Positions 33,232-42,911 of a DNA stretch of 64,000 nucleotides are shown here, piece after piece (position 1 is the first letter of the stretch; every line of letters begins with the position of its first letter). The stretch comes from Candidatus Moraniibacteriota bacterium (GTDB lineage: Bacteria; Patescibacteria; Paceibacteria; Moranbacterales; UBA2206). The DNA lies in assembly GCA_030645735.1 (NCBI GenBank), contig JAUSNP010000006.1, positions 248,001 to 312,000 on the forward strand. Reading direction: 5' to 3'. The position numbers and the translations under genes are program-made. A model generated the notes under the pieces. That model saw nothing but the letters and a program-made list of their open reading frames with translations, searched no databases and was not told where the DNA came from.

Positions 33232-35304
33232 TTATCCGACAATTATTTTCACATCCACCGCCACTGCACTCTTCCCGTCATTATAAATCAACACTGGGTT
33301 GATATCCAACTCTTTGATATCTGCAATTTCTTGCGCCAATTCCGACACCCCCAACAACATCTGCGCCATCTCATCCGCATTGTGCGCTTTTTGTCCGCGC
33401 GTTTCTTCGAATAAAAATTTGATCTTACTGCGCATCAATGATTTTTTTATTTCAGCCAGATTCAATGGCGGCACCAAAAAATTCACCATCTTGAAAACTT
33501 CGGTGTAAATCCCACCCAACCCATACACCACAATCGGACCAAATATACTATCCTGTTTGATGCCCATAATCAATTCGGTTTTGATAGACAACATTTCTTG
33601 AATGATCAAATTTTCTCCTGGGAAATTGACTTTCATTTGCGCCTGCGCCTGTTGCAATTCCTCTTGATTTTTGATATTCAAAATCACGCCTTGCTTGTCA
33701 GTCTTGTGCAAAACTTTGTCACTATCCACTTTCATCACCACTGAGAATTTAGCAATTTCCGGCAAATCATCATCCACTGTCAAATTGCTCACCGCTGGCG
33801 TCGCGATGCCATACATTTTAGCTACATCGCTGGCTTCAGAAAATGACAAAGCCGTGCGTTTTTCTTTTTTGACTTTCGCAATTATTTTGGAAACTTCTGC
33901 TTGTCGCGCAATGTTCACCACAAATTCTTTCCGATTAGCCACGACTTCTTTTCTATTTTCATTCCAGACATAATAGTCGTTCAGTGCGTTGACGGCCTCA
34001 TCTGGGAAAACAAAATTCGGCACTTCATTCTCATGCAGTCGGGCAATTTCTTTTTCCACTCTTTCGCCACCAATAAAAATTGTCGCCACCATTTTGTTGG
34101 TTCTGTTTTTGAATTCCACAATCTTGCTGACAATCTTCCCGACTGGAGTTTGATCTTGCGCTGTCAGCACGCACAAAATTGCGCCAATTTTTTCATCCTG
34201 TTCCAAAACCTCTAAAGCTTTTTCATAACGATCTTCCATCGCATCACCCAAAAGATCGATTGGATTTTCCACCGATGATTCCGCTGGCAAAAAAGCCCGC
34301 AAACTTTTTTTTGTTTCTTCGCTCAAATTCACCAATTCAATCGTCTTGCCGCCAAAAGCATCCGTGGTCAAAACCCCTGGGCCGCCCGCATTGGTGATGA
34401 TAGCCACGCCTTTTTCTTTGGGCGCGCTTGCCACTGACATAGTTTCAATCAAAGCAAAAAATTCTTCCAAATTTTCCGCCCGCAACACGCCGGCTTTTTC
34501 AAAAACCGCATCCATAATTTCATTACTGCCGGCCAACGCGCCCGTGTGGGAAGAAATAGCCTTCTGCGCTTTTTCAGTTTTGCCCGCTTTCAAAATCACG
34601 ACGGGTTTTTTCTGCGCAACGCGTGAAGCCACTTCAATAAACTTCTGACCATTTTCGATGCCCTCCAAATACATACCCACGACCTTGGTGCTTTCGTCAT
34701 TCTCCAAATATTCCAAAACTTCTGCTTCGCTCAGTTGCATCTTGTTGCCCACAGAAATGATGTTGGCGAACTTGATGTTTTCTTTGCGCGCAATGTCCAT
34801 AATTGCCACTGCTAATGCACCCGATTGTGACACAAAAGAAATGTTTCCAGCTTGTGGCATGCCACCCGCAAATGAAGCATTGAGTTTCAATTTTGGAATG
34901 ATGAAACCCAAACAGTTTGGTCCCAAAATGTTCAAATCTTTTTCCTCAGCCAACTTTTTCAATTCTTCTTCGCGCGCCTTGCCTTCGGCGTCAGTTTCGG
35001 AAAAACCTGCCGAAATCACCACAAAGTTTTTGATTTTGTCTGACGCCTCACGAATGACTGGCACCACAATTTTCGATGGCAAAACAATGATAGCTAAATC
35101 AACTTTCTCAGTGATATCCGTCAAGCTTTTGAAAGTGCGCTGATCAAAAAGTTTCTCATGTTTCGGATTGACCAAAAAAATCTTGCCAGCATAGCCCAAC
35201 TCCAGAATGTTTCGCGTGATCACATTCCCCACCTTGCCTCGCTCCTGCGAAGCGCCGACGATGGCGATGGATTGAGGATTGAATAATTTATTTAGTTTCG
35301 ACAT
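33232..35304 (-). CDS. Acyl-CoA synthetase (ADP-forming), fused alpha and beta
   Basis: 690 residues. An N-terminal CoA-binding domain (SIAIVGASQERGKVGNVI), a succinyl-CoA-ligase-like domain with the phosphohistidine at about 253 (SHTGALAGSNEIMDAVFEKAG), and a C-terminal ATP-grasp domain (from about 470, ending NPVLIYNDGKSAVAVDVKIIVG). Makes ATP from acetyl-CoA or other acyl-CoA and ADP plus phosphate. Such single-chain forms are a typical energy enzyme of CPR genomes without a full TCA cycle. Confidence 0.93.
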   Translation of the reverse strand: MSKLNKLFNPQSIAIVGASQERGKVGNVITRNILELGYAGKIFLVNPKHEKLFDQRTFKSLTDITEKVDLAIIVLPSKIVVPVIREASDKIKNFVVISAGFSETDAEGKAREEELKKLAEEKDLNILGPNCLGFIIPKLKLNASFAGGMPQAGNISFVSQSGALAVAIMDIARKENIKFANIISVGNKMQLSEAEVLEYLENDESTKVVGMYLEGIENGQKFIEVASRVAQKKPVVILKAGKTEKAQKAISSHTGALAGSNEIMDAVFEKAGVLRAENLEEFFALIETMSVASAPKEKGVAIITNAGGPGVLTTDAFGGKTIELVNLSEETKKSLRAFLPAESSVENPIDLLGDAMEDRYEKALEVLEQDEKIGAILCVLTAQDQTPVGKIVSKIVEFKNRTNKMVATIFIGGERVEKEIARLHENEVPNFVFPDEAVNALNDYYVWNENRKEVVANRKEFVVNIARQAEVSKIIAKVKKEKRTALSFSEASDVAKMYGIATPAVSNLTVDDDLPEIAKFSVVMKVDSDKVLHKTDKQGVILNIKNQEELQQAQAQMKVNFPGENLIIQEMLSIKTELIMGIKQDSIFGPIVVYGLGGIYTEVFKMVNFLVPPLNLAEIKKSLMRSKIKFLFEETRGQKAHNADEMAQMLLGVSELAQEIADIKELDINPVLIYNDGKSAVAVDVKIIVG

Positions 35305-35355
35305 ATGCTTATTTTAGCGTATTTAAAGCAAAATTTTATATAGCTTAGACATCTA

Positions 35356-35384
35356 TTGACTTTTTTATATTTTTGTGCTATTAT
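35356..35384 (+). promoter_or_regulatory. Sigma-70-type promoter for the 65-residue gene
   Basis: TTGACT (35356-35361) and TATTAT (35379-35384) separated by 17 bases. It points rightward, opposite to both neighbours. Confidence 0.8.
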
Positions 35385-35459
35385 TGCAAATCAGTAGTTC
35401 TTTATTAAATCAACTGCCCGCTCCCGAGGCCGTAGAAAAAATTTCGGAGAGGAGAAACC

Positions 35460-35657
35460 ATGAAAACATTGATGATCATCAGTGCCGTGGCGGCCCTGGG
35501 TATGCTGGCAGGGGCCTTGCTCGTCGGTTTGAACATTGACGAGTTGGCCAAGATCTCCGAGAGCTTCACAAAGCTCGGAGTAATCTTATCCGTTGGTACG
35601 CTGGCCAGCACGGCAGTATACTGCGCCACAGATCTATCTCTGAGCAAGAGGAACTAG
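35460..35657 (+). CDS. 65-residue two-helix membrane protein
   Basis: ATG after a GAGAGGAG ribosome-binding site; a first helix (MKTLMIISAVAALGMLAGAL) and a second (about 38-55) with small residues, ending in a basic tail. Own promoter and own terminator, oriented against all neighbouring genes. No family recognised. A stress-induced small membrane protein or toxin-like peptide is possible, and the base composition is richer in G and C than the flanks. Confidence 0.7.
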   Translation: MKTLMIISAVAALGMLAGALLVGLNIDELAKISESFTKLGVILSVGTLASTAVYCATDLSLSKRN

Positions 35658-35677
35658 AAGACCCCCTTTGCTCGACC

Positions 35678-35714
35678 AATCACCATTCGCCAGTCTCATC
35701 GGCGCGTGGTGATT
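35678..35714 (+). terminator. Terminator of the 65-residue gene
   Basis: AATCACC/GGTGATT stem with an inner GCC/GGC pair, followed by TTTTTTT. 20 bases past the stop codon. Confidence 0.85.
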
Positions 35715-35723
35715 TTTTTATTT

Positions 35724-36704
35724 TTAAATTTCACTTTCTTTTAATAATCCTTCCACCGCTCCATATTTTTGCACCACGCTGCTACTATTGCTGATTCCCC
35801 AATTCAAACATTCTTGCAAACTTTTTTCTTTCAGATGCGCCGCAATGAAACCACTCGAAAAGGCGTCACCGGCACCCAAAGTGTCGGCCACTTTTTCTTT
35901 GCGTGCCTCCACATGCACAAATTCTTGTCCAGAAAGTCCCCAAGCGCCACGCGCGCCATCAGTCAAAGCCACAATTTTTGCGCCCAATCCGTTCAATTTT
36001 TCAGCTAAAAACTTTTCGTCGTTCAATTCTTCTATTGAAAACTCACCGACCTTTTCTACAATCTCCAATGCTTCATCCTTATTCACAATCACCATTTCCG
36101 ATTGCACAATCGTGGCCATGACTTTAGCAACATCGCTCTTGAGGTTTTTTTGTCCCGGATTGAAAATCAATTTTACATTCTCGTCTTTGGCCAATTGCAA
36201 AACTTTGTCCAATTTGCTTTCCCAATTTTCCTGTGCGTTGCCATTGAGCGAACTGACAAACATCCATTGCGCGCCAACTTTTTTCATTCCATCAGAATCT
36301 ATTTCTAATTTTTCATTTGAATCACGATCAGAAAAAATAATGCGGTCTTCGCTCGGAATGTGCGCCACGATTGTCGACAAATCTGAGTGATGATCACCAG
36401 CCTGAACCAAATCAATGTCCACACCATTTTTCTGTAATTCCTCCTTGATCCAATCACCAGCTTGATCTTGACCTACGCGCGTGCAGCAAAGAGTTTCCAC
36501 TCCCAAGCGTGCCAAACCACAGGCCACATTAGCCGCGCACCCGCCGATGGCTTCATGTCGAGCTTGTGTAACTTGATATTTCGCGCCCAACTCAAAAACG
36601 ATCTTTCTTTGCGCCTCCAGATCTTCCGGTGTTTCAATCACCACACCATCCGTGATGGGAAAGATAATATCCTTAGTTGATGAGCCAATACAAATTATTT
36701 TCAT
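35724..36704 (-). CDS. PfkB-family carbohydrate or nucleoside kinase
   Basis: 326 residues. GGCAANVACGLARLG motif near residue 54 and the catalytic DTLGAGDAFSSGFIAAH near 283 (Asp as base) define PfkB. It ends the pgk-eno-gpmI run, starting 19 bases after gpmI. Ribokinase, fructokinase or adenosine kinase activity are all possible. Confidence 0.85.
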   Translation of the reverse strand: MKIICIGSSTKDIIFPITDGVVIETPEDLEAQRKIVFELGAKYQVTQARHEAIGGCAANVACGLARLGVETLCCTRVGQDQAGDWIKEELQKNGVDIDLVQAGDHHSDLSTIVAHIPSEDRIIFSDRDSNEKLEIDSDGMKKVGAQWMFVSSLNGNAQENWESKLDKVLQLAKDENVKLIFNPGQKNLKSDVAKVMATIVQSEMVIVNKDEALEIVEKVGEFSIEELNDEKFLAEKLNGLGAKIVALTDGARGAWGLSGQEFVHVEARKEKVADTLGAGDAFSSGFIAAHLKEKSLQECLNWGISNSSSVVQKYGAVEGLLKESEI

Positions 36705-36722
36705 AAAATAAAAATTATTTAG

Positions 36723-38276
36723 TTATCCTAATAATGAACTCTCTTTCATGACTTTCGGTTTCTTGATGCCCAAAATATCTAAAATAGTTGGCGCAATATT
36801 GCCCAGTTTACCTTTTTTGATTTTCTTATCTTTGAATTTTTCACCAATCACAATGAATGGCACTGGATTTTTTGAGTGGAAAGTGTTGATTTGCTCCGAG
36901 TCAAAATCAATCATATCATCCGCGTTGCCATGATCAGCCGTGATAATCAAATTTCCACCGCGCTCCAAAATTTCTTTCGACAAAATTTCAATTTGTTTGT
37001 CCAACACTTCCACGGCCTCCACGGTCGCTTTCAAATCACCTGTGTGCCCCACCATATCGGCATTGGCATAGTTAATTGCGATAAAATCATAGGCGTCGTT
37101 TTTAATTTTATCCATCACAAATTGCGTAATCGCCTGCGCCGACATTTCCGGACACTTCGCATAGGAATCCACTACTTGGGATTTTATCATCACTCGATCT
37201 TCGCCATCTACGGGATCCGCGTAACCGCCATTCAAAAAATATGTGACATGCGCAAATTTTTCTGACTCGGCAATATATAACTGCTTGAGATTTCCCAGGG
37301 CCATCGGCAAAGTCGCTGAGATAGTATGTTCTGGAAAAGCCGTGTGCTCATCCAGGCCTGGTCCGAAATCAGTTAGGGTCACGAAATATAAATTCTGCAG
37401 TTTATCAATGATAGGCATGTCATCACTCAAAATGCTTTTTTGATCATTAGCTACGAAAAGCTTACTAAACTGACGCGCCCGATCGGAACGGAAATTGTAA
37501 AAAACTATTGAGTCATTGGCTTTTATTTTAGCCACCGGATTTCCATTTTCTGTGATAAAAGTTGGCAATAGATATTCATCGGTTAAATTGCTTGCGTAAG
37601 CTTTTTCGATAGCTTCTTCCGCTGATTGAGCTTGCTCACCGCGCCCAAAAACCATCACGTCATAGGCTAAGGCTAATCTTTTCCAATTTTTCGCTCGATC
37701 CATAGCATAAAATCTTCCAGAAAGCGTGGCGATTTTTCCAATGCCCTCTTCGTCCATAATTTTACGAAAATTTTTCAAATGAGTCAGCGCGCTTTTGGGA
37801 TATGAATCACGACCATCCGTAAAAAGATGACAGAAAACTTCTTTGACTTTGTGTTTTTTGGCTAATTTTAAAATAGCTCTGAAATGATCTGGGTCGGCAT
37901 GCGGACTGTCTGAGTTGCCCATCAGTCCCATCACATGAAAATTGCCCTCTGATTTTTCAACATGTTTAACCGCGCCAATAATAGCTGGGTTCATAAAAAA
38001 ACTTTCATCTCGGATACTATCAGAAATATATTTTGAATCTTGCGCAACAATCCGACCCGCGCCAATATTCATATGCCCTGCTTCCGACCCACTCATTTTG
38101 TGATCTTCCAAGCCAACACAAGTCCCAGTTGCGCATAATGTATTGGAAGGATAAATCTCAAATAACCGATCAATGGTCGGTTTTTTAGCGAGGGTTATGG
38201 CATTGCCTTTTGATGGAGGCGCAATGCCATAGCCATCCAAGATAACTAAAACTGTGGGTGATTTCTGCTCAGACAT
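36723..38276 (-). CDS. gpmI: 2,3-bisphosphoglycerate-independent phosphoglycerate mutase
   Basis: 517 residues with an alkaline-phosphatase-fold architecture. The nucleophilic serine lies in MSGSEAGHMNIGAGR; metal ligands include TADHGNADDM and NTFHSKNPVPF near the C-terminus. Interconverts 3- and 2-phosphoglycerate with two Mn ions. In a three-gene glycolytic run (pgk, eno, gpmI) with 3-base spacing to eno. Confidence 0.97.
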   Translation of the reverse strand: MSEQKSPTVLVILDGYGIAPPSKGNAITLAKKPTIDRLFEIYPSNTLCATGTCVGLEDHKMSGSEAGHMNIGAGRIVAQDSKYISDSIRDESFFMNPAIIGAVKHVEKSEGNFHVMGLMGNSDSPHADPDHFRAILKLAKKHKVKEVFCHLFTDGRDSYPKSALTHLKNFRKIMDEEGIGKIATLSGRFYAMDRAKNWKRLALAYDVMVFGRGEQAQSAEEAIEKAYASNLTDEYLLPTFITENGNPVAKIKANDSIVFYNFRSDRARQFSKLFVANDQKSILSDDMPIIDKLQNLYFVTLTDFGPGLDEHTAFPEHTISATLPMALGNLKQLYIAESEKFAHVTYFLNGGYADPVDGEDRVMIKSQVVDSYAKCPEMSAQAITQFVMDKIKNDAYDFIAINYANADMVGHTGDLKATVEAVEVLDKQIEILSKEILERGGNLIITADHGNADDMIDFDSEQINTFHSKNPVPFIVIGEKFKDKKIKKGKLGNIAPTILDILGIKKPKVMKESSLLG

Positions 38277-38279
38277 ACA

Positions 38280-39548
38280 TTATTTTTTATTTTTCAATTC
38301 CTCTTCAATTCTCAAAAGTCGGTTATATTTACAAATTCTTTCTCCTCTGGAAAGCGAACCGGACTTGATATACTCCGCTTGCGCGCCCACCGCCAAATCC
38401 GCGATGAAATCATCGGTGGTTTCGCCACTTCGATGCGAAATCACAATCTTCATCTTGTTTTTCTTGGCTAGCTTGATGCAATTGATGGTTTCAGTCAGTG
38501 AGCCAATTTGGTTCACCTTGATCAAAACTGAATTGCAGGCTTTTTCTTTGATGGCAGTTTCCAATCTTTTCACATTGGTCACCAAAAGATCATCACCGAT
38601 TGTCATAACCTTATCGCCAATTTTCTCATTCATCGCACGCCAACCTTCCCAATCCTGCTCATGCAAACCATCTTCCACAGAAATTACATTATATTTTGTG
38701 ATCCATTCGTTATAGATGTTCACCAACATCTCTCGCGTGATGCCATTACTTTCTGGTTTGAAAATATATTGCCCTTCTTTTTCGTCAAAAAATGATGAAG
38801 CGGCGGCGTCGATACCAGTATTAACTTCGGTTCCTTTTTTATAACCAGCCTCCTCAATCGCTCGATTCATAAGCTCTAATGGTTTTGAATTGCTTTCAAG
38901 GCGTGGCGCAAAACCACCTTCATCACCCACAGCCACACTTTGTCCTTCGGAAGCCAGGATATCTTTCAATTTATGAAAAATTTCACTGCCAGCGCGGAAT
39001 TGTTCTTTGAAAGTTTTTATGCCGTTAGGTACAATTTTATATTCCTGAATTGAAAGCCCAGAGTCACTGTGTTTTCCACCATTGATGACATTGAACATTG
39101 GAATCGGCATTTTTAAGTTCTTGGTTGGTAGTTTGTAGTTAGTAGCGATATATTTATACAACGGCAAATTTTGCTCCGTCGCTGCGGCTCTACAAACAGC
39201 CAAGGAAACACCTAGAATTGCGTTAGCTCCTAAATTAGTTTTATTTTCTGTGCCATCCAAATCTAACATTGCTTGGTCAATTAACTCCTGATCTCCAGCC
39301 TCCATACCAAGCACTACTTTTTGAATTTTCTGATTCACATTCTCCACCGCTTGCAAAACTCCCAGACCATTGAATCTTTTCTTGTCGCCATCGCGCAACT
39401 CTAAAGCCTCGAAAGTTCCCGTTGAAGCGCCAGATGGCACAGCTGCCATTGCCTTCACGCCTGATTCCAGTGTCACCTCGACTTCGACTGTCGGATTGCC
39501 TCTGGAATCCAAAATTTCCCGCGCGTATATTTTCTTAATTGCTGACAT
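38280..39548 (-). CDS. eno: Enolase
   Basis: 422 residues. VPSGASTGTFEALELRDGD near residue 37, SVEDGLHEQDWEGW with metal ligands, and the C-terminal KIVISHRSGETTDDFIADLAVG signature. It dehydrates 2-phosphoglycerate to phosphoenolpyruvate. Encoded between pgk and gpmI. Confidence 0.98.
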   Translation of the reverse strand: MSAIKKIYAREILDSRGNPTVEVEVTLESGVKAMAAVPSGASTGTFEALELRDGDKKRFNGLGVLQAVENVNQKIQKVVLGMEAGDQELIDQAMLDLDGTENKTNLGANAILGVSLAVCRAAATEQNLPLYKYIATNYKLPTKNLKMPIPMFNVINGGKHSDSGLSIQEYKIVPNGIKTFKEQFRAGSEIFHKLKDILASEGQSVAVGDEGGFAPRLESNSKPLELMNRAIEEAGYKKGTEVNTGIDAAASSFFDEKEGQYIFKPESNGITREMLVNIYNEWITKYNVISVEDGLHEQDWEGWRAMNEKIGDKVMTIGDDLLVTNVKRLETAIKEKACNSVLIKVNQIGSLTETINCIKLAKKNKMKIVISHRSGETTDDFIADLAVGAQAEYIKSGSLSRGERICKYNRLLRIEEELKNKK

Positions 39549-39630
39549 AGATTTAATTTTTCACACTTATTGTGCGATTCATATTATGTGTATTATATGA
39601 CTATTATATCACAGGAATAGCCAAACAAAA

Positions 39631-39649
39631 AACGGGCTTTTTACCCGTT
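39631..39649 (-). terminator. Terminator between pgk and eno
   Basis: AACGGG/CCCGTT stem with A-run on the left and T-run on the right, so it can act in both directions. It lies 21 bases past the pgk stop and would attenuate transcription into eno. Confidence 0.8.
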
Positions 39650-39669
39650 TTTTATACACTCCAAATAAT

Positions 39670-40707
39670 TTATGCTTTCAAAACCTCAATCCCTGGCATC
39701 ACATTGCCAGCCACAAAGTCTAGCATAGCGCCACCGCCAGTTGAGACAAAAGAAATGTCATCCATCGCATGATTTTTTTCCAAAATTTCCAAGGTTTCTC
39801 CGCCACCCACCAAAACAAAAGCACCACTAGCGACGACCGCCTCCAGAATATCATTGGAACTCTTGGCGTATTTTTCATCTTCAAATTTGCCAGTTGGGCC
39901 ATTCCATGCAATGGTTTTGGCACCAGCAATAATTTCCTTGAATTTTTCCACTGTTTTTGGACCAATATCCAAGCGGTCATCTACAAAATCAGTTGGTAGA
40001 ATCACCTTGTCAGAAAATTCGATTTTTTGGTCAATGGCTTCATTGGCAATTTTGCCACCGACTAAAATATAATCGTATTTTTCCTCAAAAAACTTGATGA
40101 CTGGCAGTTTAGTTTCAATCTTGGCTCCACCAATAATCGCCACTGCTGGCGCAATCGGATGGTCTTTGATGATAGTCATTTCATGAATCTCCTCTAGCAA
40201 GCGAAAACCTGCACAGCTTGGCAAAATCTTGGTCACGCCAGTGACAGAGGCCTGATCGCGATGACACACGGAAAAAGCATCATTTACAAATACATCAAAA
40301 TTTTCCGCTAATTGTTTGGCAAATTCTGCGTCATTAGTTTCATCGCCTGCGTAAAATCGCACATTTTCCAAAAGCAAAGCTCCACCCAACATATCATCCA
40401 TAGCTGTGGTAACTTTTTCACCCACACAATCCGAAACAAAAGTGAGATTGGTGGCCAAAATTTCTTTGGCATCAAAAACGATTTGCTCAAGTGAAAACTC
40501 CGGATTTGGCACGCCACCGGGTCGGCCAAAATGGGAAATCATCGCCACCTTGCAATTCTTGTTCAATAGATAATCCAAGGTTTCTTTAGCAGCTGCAATC
40601 TTGAAAGACTCTTTGACTTTGTCATTTTCAAGAGACACATTGAAATCCACCCGCAATAAAACTTTTTTACCCTCCAAATCCATGTCCTGAATTCTTTTGA
40701 TCTCCAT
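39670..40707 (-). CDS. pgk: Phosphoglycerate kinase, short divergent form
   Basis: 345 residues, about 40-50 shorter than usual Pgk. Family blocks: VLLRVDFNV, MISHFGRP, LLLENVRF, NDAFSVCHRDQASVTG, IIGGAKIETK, WNGPTGKFED and GGGETLEILEK with the STGGGAMLDFV end. Two usually invariant residues differ: the Arg of the D-x-R-I segment reads Lys (SFKI) and the Asp of GGGDT reads Glu (GGGET). It makes ATP from 1,3-bisphosphoglycerate. First gene of the glycolytic run. Confidence 0.93.
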   Translation of the reverse strand: MEIKRIQDMDLEGKKVLLRVDFNVSLENDKVKESFKIAAAKETLDYLLNKNCKVAMISHFGRPGGVPNPEFSLEQIVFDAKEILATNLTFVSDCVGEKVTTAMDDMLGGALLLENVRFYAGDETNDAEFAKQLAENFDVFVNDAFSVCHRDQASVTGVTKILPSCAGFRLLEEIHEMTIIKDHPIAPAVAIIGGAKIETKLPVIKFFEEKYDYILVGGKIANEAIDQKIEFSDKVILPTDFVDDRLDIGPKTVEKFKEIIAGAKTIAWNGPTGKFEDEKYAKSSNDILEAVVASGAFVLVGGGETLEILEKNHAMDDISFVSTGGGAMLDFVAGNVMPGIEVLKA

Positions 40708-40731
40708 AATTTTGAAAAAATTAAAAAAATA

Positions 40732-41841
40732 TTAAAAATTACCTCTACCCATTCCCAACACCGCGATAATCACTCCAATCATCGCTGTCACCATCGTGAA
40801 AATCCAAGCGCGCATTGTGACTTTTGTTTCTGGCCAGCCCAAGGCTTCAAAGTGATGATGAATTGGCGCTGCCAAAAAAACTTTGCGCTTGAAAAATTTT
40901 TTCGAAGTCAACTGGATAACTACTGATCCAGATTCAATGATATAGATGAAAACTATGACAAACAAAGCAATAGCAGAATTGGTCAGCATCGCTACTACAC
41001 CTAATGTCGTTCCTAACGCGATTGCTCCTGTGTCGCCCATAAAAAATCTGGCTGGATGAATATTGAACCACAGAAAGGCCAAGAGGGCACCCGCAATGGC
41101 CGCACAGAAAGCCGCTAAATTCATTTTGTTATGAAAAAAAGAAATGAACGCGAATGAACTAAAGGCAATTGAAAGCACTCCCGCATTAAGACCATCTAGA
41201 CCATCAGTTTCATTAGATGAGATAGCTGAAAAAAGAATCACAAAAATAAACAGCGGGATGTACCACCAGCCAATCTCAAAATTGCCCATAGCTGGGATAT
41301 GAATTGAATTCCAATTTAATTTGAAATAAAACCACCAAGCCCCCAAAGCGGCAATCAGAATCAACCAACCAAATCGCATGATGAAACGCATACCACCACC
41401 TTTATTGCTTCCAATTCCCCGAATACTCATCCAATCATCAAACAGCCCAAGAATTCCCGCCGTCACCAAGGTAAAAAGTGGTAGCCAGGTTTGAGAGCGG
41501 CTCAGAAAATCCAATCGTGCGATAAAATTTGTGTTAGTCCACTTAGCAATAATTGGGAACAAATAATGTGAAAGAAAAATCATAATCAGAACTACCACCC
41601 AAATCAAAATTCCGCCCATCGTTGGCGTGCCACTTTTGTTTTTGTGTAACTCATTAACGAAGGTTAATTTTTCACCATCAACTGAATTTTGTTTGATTTT
41701 GATGCCAATTTTATACTTATATAAAAAATGCGTCATCACTGGCGCTAACAAAAAAGCCACGACAAAAGCGGTGAAGCCTGTCACTAAAACTTTTAAAATA
41801 TCCACTACCACCGGAATTTGTTGTATTTGCGCAAAGCCCAT
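40732..41841 (-). CDS. mraY: Phospho-N-acetylmuramoyl-pentapeptide-transferase
   Basis: 369 residues and about ten membrane helices. Motifs: SGTPTMGGI, GLFDDWMSIRG, SSNETDGLDGLN, FFMGDTGA and PIHHHFEALGWPETKV. MraY makes lipid I from UDP-MurNAc-pentapeptide and undecaprenyl phosphate. It begins 20 bases after dacA; murJ is also in this window. Confidence 0.97.
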   Translation of the reverse strand: MGFAQIQQIPVVVDILKVLVTGFTAFVVAFLLAPVMTHFLYKYKIGIKIKQNSVDGEKLTFVNELHKNKSGTPTMGGILIWVVVLIMIFLSHYLFPIIAKWTNTNFIARLDFLSRSQTWLPLFTLVTAGILGLFDDWMSIRGIGSNKGGGMRFIMRFGWLILIAALGAWWFYFKLNWNSIHIPAMGNFEIGWWYIPLFIFVILFSAISSNETDGLDGLNAGVLSIAFSSFAFISFFHNKMNLAAFCAAIAGALLAFLWFNIHPARFFMGDTGAIALGTTLGVVAMLTNSAIALFVIVFIYIIESGSVVIQLTSKKFFKRKVFLAAPIHHHFEALGWPETKVTMRAWIFTMVTAMIGVIIAVLGMGRGNF

Positions 41842-41861
41842 AAATATATTTTGTTAAAATA

Positions 41862-42911
41862 TTATTGCCATTTATAATTTTCAAAAACCCAATTGACCAG
41901 TGTCCGCATGTCATCCCAGCGCTGTTCATCATTCAGGAGAACAGAAATTATTTTATGTTTGCCAGTAGGATCTTCTGCTCCAAGCATCAATGATTTGCCT
42001 GCCATGGGCGTGAAACCAGTTTTTCCTCCCACACAACCTGGCAATGTTTCCAAAAGCATATCAGTGTTTTTCAACTCGTGCATATATTTCCCATCCGTTG
42101 AATAAAACTTTCCGTCTGGAATTTTCATAATGTCCCAAATCTTATTATATTTTAAGGAATAAGCAGAAATCCTAGCTAAATCATAGGCGCTGGAATAGCA
42201 TTGATCTTCTTCACCATCAATTTCCAGGCCAGAGGGGGTGCAAAAATGCGTATCTTTGAGACCCATATCCTTAACTTTGTCATTCATCATTTCAACAAAT
42301 TTTTTCGGACTGCCAGCAATGTGTGTTGCCAAAGCCGTGGCCGCATCATTGGCGCTGTTCATCAGCATCGCTTTCATCAAATCAATGGCACGAACTTTTT
42401 CACCCACATACATCCGATTTGCATTGCAAAAAATACTAGTTGGACATCCCACGATTGTACCAACCACATTCAAATCTTCCTTCGTCAAAATCACTTCTTC
42501 ATCTAAATTTTTGATATTTTCCATTGCCAAAATAGCTGTCATCATTTTTGTGAGCGATGCGATTTGTGTTCTTTTGCGACCATTGTCATAGTGAATAACC
42601 GTTCCAGTGTCCACATCAATCACCACTGAAGATCCAGCCCAAACTTTGAGATCAACCACATTTTTTTTGCGTATCGGAAAAAGCCCTGAAGCCATGGCTG
42701 AGTTAATTGGAAAAATGCTGTGATTTTCAATGTCTTTTGACTCAAAAGGAACTGGATTTTCTGCCACCGCTGGCAATCCACAAACATCTGCCGTCTGACA
42801 AGATGCCTCCACAACAGCCTCATGACTGCTAGAAAAATTTCCAGCCAAATCACCATAGAACCAAAGAGGCGCAAATGGCATTATTAAAAATGTGATGACT
42901 AAATTCAACAT
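41862..42911 (-). CDS. D-alanyl-D-alanine carboxypeptidase (DacA/PBP5 type)
   Basis: 349 residues with an N-terminal hydrophobic segment and the penicillin-binding active-site set: SLTKMM (SxxK), MNSAND (SxN) and GKTGFTPMAG (KTG). Trims the terminal D-alanine of peptidoglycan side chains. Coding continues directly from scpB (one-base spacing) and leads to mraY. Confidence 0.92.
   Translation of the reverse strand: MLNLVITFLIMPFAPLWFYGDLAGNFSSSHEAVVEASCQTADVCGLPAVAENPVPFESKDIENHSIFPINSAMASGLFPIRKKNVVDLKVWAGSSVVIDVDTGTVIHYDNGRKRTQIASLTKMMTAILAMENIKNLDEEVILTKEDLNVVGTIVGCPTSIFCNANRMYVGEKVRAIDLMKAMLMNSANDAATALATHIAGSPKKFVEMMNDKVKDMGLKDTHFCTPSGLEIDGEEDQCYSSAYDLARISAYSLKYNKIWDIMKIPDGKFYSTDGKYMHELKNTDMLLETLPGCVGGKTGFTPMAGKSLMLGAEDPTGKHKIISVLLNDEQRWDDMRTLVNWVFENYKWQ

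Noticed and set aside
35405..35647. Minus-strand frame of 80 codons opposite the 65-residue gene.
   Set aside because: The plus-strand gene has promoter, ribosome-binding site and terminator; the opposite frame has none.
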